DNA of 64,000 nt from assembly GCA_025766275.1 (NCBI GenBank), contig JAFKAC010000034.1, forward strand, positions 372,001-436,000, read 5' to 3'. Below are positions 7,375-17,300 of the stretch, one piece after another. A program made the position numbers and the translations under genes. The DNA comes from Lactarius indigo (lineage: Eukaryota; Basidiomycota; Agaricomycetes; Russulales; Russulaceae). The notes under the pieces are model-generated. The model did not search any database. It had not been told where the DNA came from and saw only the letters and a program-made list of their open reading frames with translations. Each line of letters begins with the position of its first letter. The first letter of the stretch is position 1.

Positions 7375-10300
7375 GGTACGAGGTTTAGCGAATAACGGTC
7401 CGTAATAGATCGGCTGATTCCGTCCTTCGGTGGCGATGACTACTGGTCGGTCTCGCTGGTCGATGAGGAACTGGACGAACGGAGCACGCCCTCGTGTTCC
7501 ATTAGCGAGAGGTATCTCCATGAGATAGTCGTTAGTGGGGAGAGTCATAGTCCAGTGACGGTCTGGTCGCTCGATGTTAGTAAGCAAGGCCGGGGAAGGG
7601 TTCTGGCCTCGCGGGTTCGCGGGACGTGGTGGCAATTGGTGCTGAGAAGGCGTTGGGTTAGTGATGCGGAGGGCAAGGGAAGGTACGATTGGCGATGGTG
7701 AAGCTAGGCGAGGTATGTCGTGCACTGGTAATAGTGGTGACTGTGGTCCTTCCCATGGCGCGTTGTCTTCTTCCTGGGCGATCTGCTCCAATGCCTCTCT
7801 CAGTAGGCATTGTCGGCGGTTAGTTCGAGCCTGAGAGTGGCGACGGTGCATGCCCTGTGGGGTGATATAGGTACTGAGGCCCCACATGTCCTCACGTGAA
7901 CGTGGGGAATTCTCGCGCGCGTCATACGTAGGTCCGACGTTTGCCCATCGTTCGACTTCTCGATTGACCTGTGCGCGCAACCACTGCGGGGTCTCGCGAT
8001 CCGAGATCCATGGGTACTGTGGTGGATGGCGAGGAGGTTCGTTGTCCATGAATACGATGTGGTTAATGGTGGTAGTCCGGGAGGCTTTATACTCGCGAAC
8101 GAGGTCAGGGGCGTGGAGATTAGACTCCGGCTCCCAACTGTCGTGTGCTGCGGAGAAGCCCTTCCATCGTACCAAATACTGTGGCGTTTTCCGACGACCG
8201 AAGAGTCGATAGTCGAGAAGTTGTTCTACTTCCCATTCCGGTTCTCCGTCTATTATGTCCGGTGGTGGATGCTCTTCTTTGGAGCCGTTGATCTCGGTTG
8301 TTTTATATGGGGTTAGTAGTCCTGCGTGGAACGTGTTGTGGATACGCCAATTTGCTGGCAGCTGAAGAGCGTAAGTGACATCGGATATCCGCCTTCCTAT
8401 CACGAATGGTCCGTACCGCCGCGGTGCAAGTTTCGTTGTAGGGTGGGTTGTTTTCAGATTAGTAGTGTCCAGCCACACTTTGTCGCCGATGCGGTAAGGG
8501 CGATAGGACGTATCTTTTACCCATTTTAGCTGAGTTGCCCTCATTGCTTCTTTCGCCTGTTTCCGAGCTTCCTGCAATGCGGTGATTCTTTCGGTGGCAG
8601 TAGGCGATGCGGTGGCGACTGATGCTGGTTGGTGGATATGCGGGGTGAAGCCTAGAAGTAACTCGAATGGGGCCTTCTTAGTAGTCTCGGAGGTCCAGGC
8701 GTTCAGAGTGTATTGCGCTATCGGAAGCCATCGTGCCCAATCGTTTTGTTGGTAATTCAAGAAGATTCGCAGATACTGCTCGAGGCGTTGATTAGTGCGC
8801 TCCGATTGCCCGTCGGTGCGTGGGTGGTAAGCGGTACTGATGTTCTGTTCTACGTTCAACGCTGTGCACAACGCTTTAGTGAACGAAGCAGTGAATCGCG
8901 GATCTCTGTCGGATATCACCCGGACGGGAAGTCCGTAGTGTGGCACCACGTGTCGGAGGTAGAGGGCAGCGGTCTGCGTGGCATCGATTGTCTCCTTACA
9001 GGGGATAAAGATGCTTGCTTTTGAGCACCCTTGGTCCGTAATGGTAAGGATCGCATCGTATTTGATCGATTTCGGAAGTTTGACTATAAAGTCGAGTGCG
9101 ATGACATGAAATGGTAATGCTGCGTCTGTTGGATAGATGGGTGATATCGGGGGTTTGGGGCGTCCAGGTATGTTTTTATTAGCTTGACATACGTGGCACC
9201 CTGTGACGTAGTTGGCGATGTCTTGCGCCATATTCGGCCACCAGTAATGTTTCTGTATCGCCTGAGTGGTTTTTGTTTGGCCGGGGTGGCCGGCGGAAAT
9301 TGAATCGTGAAAGGATTCAATCACCCCCCTCCTCAGGGGGAGATCGTCCACGATCACGAGACGATCGCGGTGGAAAAATAAGGGGGAGGTTGAAGAGCGA
9401 TCGAGATGGTAGCGTTCGACCCAGTCCGTGGGGAGAGCGCCGAGTTGGGCCTGGCGACAGCGGTCGTCGAGGGAGACAAGTTGCACATTGTTGAGGAAAT
9501 ACGCAGGAGGAAGAACCGTGACGCCAACGTTGTCGTTGTTAGACGGTGTGAGGGATGGGTGACGTGACAGGGCGTCAGCGTGGAGGGTAGGGCCCGGAAC
9601 ATGTCGCAGACGGAGGTCGTAGTCAGCGAGGATGTTAACGAGGCGGGCGACGCGCCGATTGATGTGCTGTGGTGATCGATAGTGAAGAAGATTGGCATGG
9701 TCAGTAAAGACAGTGACGGGGTGTCGCGCGGCGATGAGTAAGTGTCGCCAGTGTTCGAGTCCGCGGATGAGAGCGAGAAATTCGCGATCGTAAACATCAT
9801 AATTCCGCTCGGCAAGTGAAAAGGCCTGAGAGAAATATCCGACGGCCTGGGCTTTGTTTCGAGCGTCTGGTTGCGTGAGAATGGCGCCCATGGCATTAAG
9901 AGACGCGTCAGTTTGGAGGGAATAAGGAAGGTCAGGGTCCGGTTGTCGGAGTGCTGGCCGCGAACAAGCGAGCGTGATGAGAGTATCGAGAGCGGTAGAG
10001 TGTTCCGCTGTCCAAGCAAACAGAACGTCTTTACGAAGGAGTTGAGTGAGTGGTTGGGCCAGATGGGCGTATCTCGGTATGAACGGCCGTTGATATCCGA
10101 GTACACCGAGGATACTATGCACTTGTTTGACCGTGGTTAGTTGTCGCGGCCAGTCATGTAGTCCCGAGATTTTGTCGTTGGCCATGCGGATCGAGCCGTT
10201 GGCGATGGTCATTCCTAGATAGTCGATTTCGGTGCTCTCAAACTCACATTTGGAAAGCTTCAAAAAGTAGCTTTCGTCGAGCAAGACTTGCAAGACCTTA

Positions 10301-12768
10301 CCGACAATGGCGCGATGCTTTTGTATATCGTGGACAGTGGCGATGAGTATGTCGTCCATGTAGATGAACAATTCCGCGGGAAATTGGTTGAGAAGGGACC
10401 GGAAGATGCGGTTCATCGTGCGTACGAACGTGGCTGGCGAGTTAGTTAGTCCGAAATACATGACCATAGGTTCGAACAATCCTTGTGGGGTTTTGAATGC
10501 GGCTTTCCACTGGTCTCCATCTTTGATTCGGATATTGTTATATCCCCAGCGTATATCGAATTTCGTGAACAGAGTTTTGTCAGCTAACCGATCCAGAATA
10601 TTAGAGATCAGCGGAATCGGATAAGTGTCCCAGACGGTGATTTTGTTCAGTGGCTTGTAATCCTGAACGGGTCGTAACTTGCCGTCTTTTTTCTTTAAGA
10701 AGAAAAATGACGACGCGTAATGCGATTTTGATTCACGGATATAGCCTTTCTCCAAGTGTTCCCGTAGAAATTTGTCTAAGTGTGCCATTTCTTTCGCGTT
10801 CAACGGGTATATTTTGCATTGAAGCGTAGGTGGCGCGTCAGGGACGAGCGTGATCACGTGGTCATCGATTCGTTCGGGTGGGAATCGTTTAGCGGCTTCT
10901 TCCGAAAAGACGGTGGCGTATCGCTCGTACTGAGGTGGCAATGTTTCCGCTCCGCTCGAACCGAACTTCTCCACCATTTGTTGTGCGATGGTGTCGATGG
11001 TGTCACATCGTTCATAGGTAAGTCGTCTTGTTCCCCCAAGCAACTGATTTTTCGACCAGTTGATGTCGGGATTGGTGTCTTTGAACCATGTGTGGCCCAG
11101 TATGATGCGTGGTCGACCCAAAGTGGTGACGTAGAGGCGAGTGTTATATTCGTGTCCTTCCCAGGTGAATGTAACGGGGCACGCCATGGTGATGGTACCT
11201 GTCTGATTGGGGGTCCCATCTGCATTATACGCTTGTCGCGCAGGGACGTTAATCGTGGTCATTGCGAGTCGCCGGACGAGGACAGGATCGATGAAATTTT
11301 GCGATGCTCCAGAGTCGAGCAGCACTGATACTTTGTCTTCATTCTCGACGTCGACTGGTATGGTGAGGGTTGTACTGTCACTCGAAGATAAGACGTTAAT
11401 CTCGGTCGCATTATCCCCGTCTAGATCGTCGTCGTCGTCGTCAAGTCCAGCTTCGATAAGCATCTGCGAGATCATCTGCTTTCGGTCGGTACCTGATAAC
11501 CCCAGTAGTCCGGAGATTAATGTTTGTTTGTCCAACACTGGTGCGGGGGCAGTCGTTGGCTGTTGTAGCGGCATAGTAGCAACCTCGTTAATACGGCTAG
11601 GACCTGTTCGCTTCTTTGGACAATCGCGGGAGAGGTGTCCCGACTGCTTACAACGGAAGCAGAGACCTTCTCTTCTGCAACGTTCCCACTCTGCCTGTTC
11701 CTGAGGAGTGCGCTGACGTGGCACGAAGGTATTGACTGCGTCTACGTCCATTGGTACCACGTCGTTTCGTGGAGCGGGACGGGGTGCGATAGGTTTAGGC
11801 AGTGGTACCGCCCCTTTTCCTAGGGCTGCCACGCAATTGGTGATTGTGCGGAATCGCTGAACTTCTTCTCGTGTCGCGATTTTCCAGTCGTCCATAGTGA
11901 CGGGCATAACTCCTCGTTTTAAACAAGCGACTAGGAGCCCTTTCTTTAGTCCGCGCCGGAATAGGTCAACTGTGCCAATAGCTGTCATGTCCCATCCTGC
12001 CGCCTCTGCAAGCTGTTCAAATCGGGCGATGTACTCGTCGATGGCCTCTCCGTTCATCGTTAGGGCGGTGAGTTTAGCGTAGGCAGTCTGTTTACTGAGC
12101 GTATCTGTCCAGGCGTTTTTGAAATCGACGACGAATTCGTTCCATAGTCGTTCGTCGGTCTCGGCGATAGGGTGCGTGATGTGATTAATTTTCTCGTCTA
12201 GTTTTTTATCCTGTGACTGATTCCAGTTTTCTACGTCCGATCCCCGGATGAGGGTTAACGCCAGAGCTACTCGTTGGTATGGTGAAACCATTCGTTCGTT
12301 CGTACGATTTACTCGTCAATATTGGTTGAACTCGTGCAGGAATTGAGCGCTTTTTGCTCTGTCTCCATTAAAGTACGTGGGTGCTCCTCCTTGGAGGGGT
12401 CCATTGGTCGTAGCCGTCGAAGGCGTACTGCCAGATCCACTTGCCATTGGAGTGGGTGGAGTCGCGGTCGGAAATGGGAGTGGTGTGAACGGCGGGGGTT
12501 GTTGTGGTGAACGACGCTTTCCTTTTCGTTTCAATGAGGCGACGGCTAATCGGTGAGTATTCCAGTCGTAATCTGGGATGGTTTGGATGTCAGATCTTAG
12601 GCATAGTCCCCAGTCGTGCGGTCGTTCAACGCGAGCGCTGTTATATGTCGCCCAGCCCGGGTAATCAAGTAGTACTTCATACCACGCGTTCTCGTTTTCG
12701 AAGTATTCGATGTCGATGCTCGGGTCCGGTGTTCGTTCGAGTGTGTATCCTCTGTGGTGTTCCCACAT
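7375..12768 (-). pseudogene. Gag-Pol of Element 2, broken by a nonsense codon and by insertion of Element 1
   Basis: A single frame encodes Gag and Pol. ATG is at 12768, although the frame is open back to a stop at 12930-12932 and earlier codons look coding. The capsid domain (FNGDRAKSAQFLHEF) is interrupted by TGA at 12316-12318, exactly where Element 1 has Trp in its HVYWGMN segment. The frame is then open from 12315 to 7375. Counting from the Met at 12291: zinc knuckle CFRCKQSGHLSRDC (211-224), protease DSGASQNF (about 326), RT with YMDD (about 640), RNase H, integrase, chromodomain (about 1350-1405) and the C-terminal module shared with Element 1, cut after FAKPRT by the Element 1 LTR. 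The downstream Met at 12291 lies inside the capsid domain. Confidence 0.9.
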
Positions 12769-12948
12769 GAGGCCCTTAACCGCGAGGTCTGTGAGATTGG
12801 GTGCTGTCCGTCGGAGTACCAGTCGTTTTTCGGTACTGTCGTTTAAGTCGTTTGCCGGTTCGATATACGTGAACTGTCCGTCCGGGGCTTCCGCCAGGTT
12901 CGTTCGTACGACACTTGTGCGCTGTGTCGTCTAGCGAGGGAGTAGGAG

Positions 12949-12958
12949 GTCTACTCTT
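12949..12958 (-). other. Self-primer binding site of Element 2
   Basis: On the minus strand AAGAGTAGAC follows the LTR after one spacer nt. It is complementary over 10 nt to GTCTACTCTT in the LTR (minus strand, from 13100 down to 13091), which starts 33 nt after the first T of a TATATAAG box (13133-13126). The layout is the same as in Element 1 but with a different sequence, which supports conserved self-priming. Confidence 0.75.
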
Positions 12959-12959
12959 A

Positions 12960-13301
12960 TGTCACGGTACCAGCGGACCGTTCCGTGACGAGAGCGAAGT
13001 CGAAGGCTTGTGTTTTACACAGGCAAAGAAGATGCTGCTTGGAGCACTCGGAGAGCACGCAAGGGAGAGGGTAAACACTGGATTCAAATGAAGAGTAGAC
13101 AAGGATTGTGCTACTCTAACTACTCCTTATATACTCGTACATACTGTTGTTTTTCGGGACTGTTTTCTGGTACTTTCATGAACTTCAGATGAGCTGGCAG
13201 AACTACATGAGACGTGGCATACAGCTGGCAAGAACTCGGACCGCTGGCAATCGATCGTTTGACGTGTCAATTCGTGACTGTGATGTCACGGGGGCGTGAC
13301 A
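12960..13301 (-). repeat. 5' LTR of Element 2 (342 bp)
   Basis: On the plus strand it begins TGTCACGG and ends GGCGTGACA, with inverted termini TGTCACG/CGTGACA. The outer end is itself a perfect hairpin: TGTCACG (13284-13290), GGGG, CGTGACA (13295-13301). A TATATAAG box lies on the minus strand at 13133-13126. The second LTR is outside the window, so the boundaries rest on the termini, the adjacent PBS and the resumption of transposase-like sequence at about 13302. Confidence 0.8.
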
Positions 13302-13390
13302 GAGCTCCTAATGCTCTGTCTGCAAGAAACATGGCTAAAAGTATTCTTTTTATTTTGCTTACTTTTAGATAACTAATCATTGCCTTGCAG

Positions 13391-14065
13391 ATCCTAAAGC
13401 TCACTGGACACCTTTCAAAGATGGGCCAAGGATGTGCCATGGTGTTCATCCTCAAACTAAGGAGCCACAGTCTTTTTACTTTCCTGATGACCACCCCACC
13501 ATGCCAGGCTGGTTTAAAGGGATGGAGCAGATTATACGGGAGCGTGGTCTTTGGCCAGAGACTGATTTGCCAGCTCAGTGCCCAGGCTTCAAATGCCCTC
13601 AAGATCAGACAGACTGCTGCTGTCGCCGCCTCCTCTTTAATCAGCCTGACTTTATTTCTCAGAAGTCACAGCTTCAAGAGCTCATTGAGCACTGTGGCCA
13701 CATCTGTGATTTTTACCCCAAGTATCACTGTGAGCTAAACTTTATTGAGCAGTATTGGGGAGCTGCAAAGCTTCGGTTCCGCCTTGCTGGTTGGGCTACC
13801 ACCATTAAACAGTTGGAGGAGAATGTGAAAGCAAGTCTTGATGATGTGCCCCTTGATCAAATTTGTTGGTGAGCACACTATGGCAATTGTTTTCTGTAAT
13901 CCCTAATGGGTCTGTAGGTTTGCTAATCGCTCAGCAAGGTTCATTCATGCATATGGAGAGGGCTTAACAGGTACACAGGCTGTGTGGGCAAATAAAAAGT
14001 ATCATGGCCATCGTACCCTCCCACCAGATATGATCAAGGAAGTTAGAGCTTCTGTACCCTCATAA
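13391..14065 (+). pseudogene. C-terminal remnant of a DDE transposase (Tc1/mariner-IS630-like, fungal type)
   Basis: Two exons can be read: 13391-13868 and 13918-14065, joined over a GT-AG intron (13869-13917), with an upstream acceptor TTGCAG at 13385-13390. The product contains a CHGVHPQTKEPQSF segment, a Cys-rich strip, and FYPKYHCELNFIEQYWGAAK, which resembles the last catalytic motif of fungal DDE endonucleases. It ends ...RTLPPDMIKEVRASVPS. These proteins excise and reinsert their own element. The N-terminal half with the first catalytic Asp is missing because Element 2 inserted about 90 nt upstream of the acceptor. No intact gene can be made here. The family call is from motif memory; the subfamily is uncertain. 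Confidence 0.7.
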
Positions 14066-14150
14066 TGACATTGTTTACTTCCCCCCTCTCCTCATTTAAC
14101 CAGAATCTAAATTGTATTTTTTTTTGATGTCGGACCTCAAGATTGGTCCT

Positions 14151-14189
14151 GCTTACATAATCAAACCCTAGGGTTTGTGGCTTACATAA
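14151..14189. repeat. Palindrome flanked by direct repeats near the transposase 3' end
   Basis: A perfect 16-bp palindrome, CAAACCCTAGGGTTTG (14162-14177), lies between two direct copies of GCTTACATAA (14151-14160 and 14180-14189). It is 85 nt downstream of the transposase stop and just left of the duplicated NLR block, so it may be a terminal structure of the DNA transposon. Function is unknown. Confidence 0.5.
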
Positions 14190-14328
14190 GGGGTGCCCGT
14201 TCCTAGTGACTTCTACCTTACTAGGAAACCAGGTAACGCCTGCGGTTCTGTGCAACACGTGTTTAACTCAAGCCTCTACCTCAACGTCCAACACTCACTC
14301 ACTCTAGCCCCAGGAACCCTTTCGAAAA

Positions 14329-17300
14329 ATGGACCATCAGCACATCATATCGAATTCGTGCGTAAATGTTTACTCTCCCGCGACTCTCCCGCCATCGAAC
14401 CATTACTCCAGGTCAGGTCCCTCTGCATCGGAAATCCCTCAGCTACGCATCGAGGTGACCGGTATGTACCTAAATCCTATAGTTGATGCCCGTCGATAAC
14501 GTATTTTATAGTCCTCCGAACTCTCAATATCAAGAAGCGGCGACTCCTGAAGAACCGGGTCTTCGTTACTGTGACCAATCGGGAAATGACGAAGAAGACA
14601 AGGAGCGTTTCGATTAAGGGACGAGCGGCGCAGTGGGATCAGAAACTAGATGCATTGTACGACATCTCTTTTTGAATTCTATCTTTCCGGCTTAAAGTCC
14701 TGTTCAGTTATGTACAGCCGTCATCAGATCTTGTATTGCGTCTTTACGCGGAGCGATCGATGCACACCGATACACTTATCGGGATGCATCAGATACCGAT
14801 ACCTGTCGAATCACAAATTGGTTTGTGTTTATGACGATATCGCTACCAGTAGCTGAACGCCTTGTGTATAGATATCCCTGTTGTTTTTAGCAATGGCGAC
14901 GGACAAGCTGGACAATCGATCCAACCGGTCATGCTCTACTTGACTATCACCGTGTCAGCGGAGCCGAATCCCACGAATCCCATAGCGAGTGAAGTAGACG
15001 GCTCGCCAGCTACGCATCCCTCTACGACGCAAGACCCCATCAAAGACCCCACTGCTTCCGAGCCGCTTTCACCTCCGACGGATCAAGTTCCCACCGAGAC
15101 TAGCGCTCCTGTGCCATCGTTTCCTGATGTCCAGGCAGTGGTGTCACCGACCGAGGATGCTGTTCGTGATGCCGACGAAGCTATCAAGGCGATCAACACG
15201 TCAGATACATGGGAAGGTGCTATTGCGAGGATCCAGTGGATGATGGATACATTTAGCGCGGCTGCGGGAGTGCGTCACTGCGCAATTCCCTTTAAGCTTA
15301 TCCTTGACTGAGCCTACTTCCGCTGTCAGCTTCACCCATACGCACAAATGGTATGTGGCCTGCTATTAGCGATTCCCAAGGTGCGTCGATTTTCGTTATC
15401 GTAGTAAGGAAGCACTGACGCCGATCCGGATGTTAGACTCTCCTAGAACAGTTTCAAAATGACGACAATGTCCGAACTCTGCTTGTAGCTGTACACGATG
15501 CGTTCGATTTCGCGAACCAGGAAAACATCCTGAAGTCCATCGAGCGCGAGTCCAGGCAGGCCCGAATCCTCACGCTTATGTTACAGCATGTCTGTAACTG
15601 TTGTGACTTGATAAGATCGTATGCAAACGATTCCCAGTTCTGTAAGTATTCTACACCCGTTTCAGTGGCCGACGTAAACACGCCGTTGTCAGGGAAGCGA
15701 ACGTTGAAGAATATCGGTGGCCGAGTCAACAAACAGATCGAGGACCTCCGCACCGCGCTTCTCGAACTCCGAAGGGCCTTCTTGGACGAGGCTGCCATCA
15801 CCACGGAGATAACTACGCTCCAGATCCTGGATGACGTGGGAACAATATCGGCCAGGATTTCTAATAGGCTCGACGGGATGGTTACCCAACTGAAGTGGGT
15901 GTCCAGCCAGGTTTCAGACGTCGGTACGTAGCCCCAATAGCTTGAGGGTTGTCGATCTGATTACTGTCACAGATTTAGATGCGAAGATCAGAGAAATACC
16001 GTATGGGACAGGCTCACGCTTCGTGCCGGAGAAGGGCTGCCTTCCGGGAACGCGCATAGCCTTCTTGGACCTCATCATTAATTGGGTGAATAACCCTGAC
16101 TCGGAGCGTGGCCTTGTACTTCTTGGACAGGCGGGTACGGGAAAGTCGTCCATCGCACACGAGATCGCGCATCGCTTCGATAAGATGCACCGTCTCACGT
16201 CGTCGTTCATATTCTTGCGGAAAGAGCAATCTCAGCGCGATGCTTACAAATTCTTCACCACTCTGGCTCGCGATCTCTCCGATCGATATCCTTCATTCAA
16301 GACCGCGCTTGGAAGGATCGTGAAGGACGACTCCTCACTTCGGGTTCGTACACGCGACTATCCCACACTTTTCGAATCGCTAGTCCTCCAACCACTTGAG
16401 GGTCTCCACATCGTCGGCCCGGTCCTTGTTGTCATCGACGCGTTGGACGAGAGCGGAGACACGGCCGGTAGAAATGGGTTACACGCATTCCTCGCCAAAA
16501 ACATATTCAAACTTCCATCGAACTTTCGTGTGCTTATCACATCGAGGCCCGAGAATGGCATCCTGTCTGCGTTCAATGGAGCGCCGTCGACCGTCATCAG
16601 ATATATGAATGACTCTGAGCTGGGAGCTGGAACGGAGGACGATATACTGACCTTCCTTCAGAGGTTACTCCCTTCGGATGCGTTCGAAGAGCACGGAGTC
16701 GCGCTGACAAGAAAGGCAGAAGGTCTGTTTCAGTGGGCGGCTGTCGCTGGTGGATTCATCCTAGATCCTCCCGAATGCTTCGGGTTCAGCAAGAAGAAGT
16801 GCATAAATCACCTTTTGAGACTGACTACAGATCGCGATGGACAAGATCCTTTGGACGAGTTATACAAAGACGTCCTGGAAGGCTACTTCACGCACCCACA
16901 AGCTCGACTTCTATTCCGTTCTGTCGTGGGACAGCTCATCACCGCATTCGAACCCCTCTCGATCCGCTCCCTGACCACTTTGCGAAGACATGGCCTCAAT
17001 GGCGGCGACGACGATGCTGATTCTGTTGTTATAATGCTCGGTCGTCTGGGCTCATTGTTAAGCAACGTTAACTCATCCGATGACACCCTTCCTATTCTCC
17101 CTCTCCATGCATCATTTCGCGACTTCCTGACAAATAAGGAGAAGAGCGGCGATTTCTCCATTTCCCTTCGGGACGCCCACCATGAGTTGGCCCATTCATG
17201 TGTCGGTCTAGTACTTCGCGACCTCAGATTCAACATGTGCCACATTGAATCATCATATCTTGCTAATAGAGCCATGCGAGACCTTGAAGCTCGCGTCACT

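Larger units (their letters stand above)
7375..13301 (-). mobile_element. Element 2: Ty3/gypsy chromovirus, 3' part displaced by Element 1, probably defective
   Basis: On the minus strand, from the right: 5' LTR (12960-13301), self-primer site (12949-12958), gag and pol fused in one frame, then an abrupt end at 7375 where Element 1 is inserted. The missing C-terminus of pol and the 3' LTR should lie beyond Element 1, left of the window. It is related to Element 1 in domain order but diverged throughout. An in-frame TGA in gag (12316-12318) suggests it cannot make its own Gag-Pol. It is inserted in a DDE transposase gene on its right. Confidence 0.93.

Noticed and set aside
12316..12318. Programmed stop-codon readthrough in Element 2 gag
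   Set aside because: The codon aligns with Trp in Element 1 and has no evident readthrough context; a simple nonsense mutation is more likely.
14193..14486. Longer raw frame over NLR exon 1 (also 59353-59619)
   Set aside because: It is open but gives no domain and does not continue after splicing; the ATG frame at 14329 leads directly into the C2-like strands.
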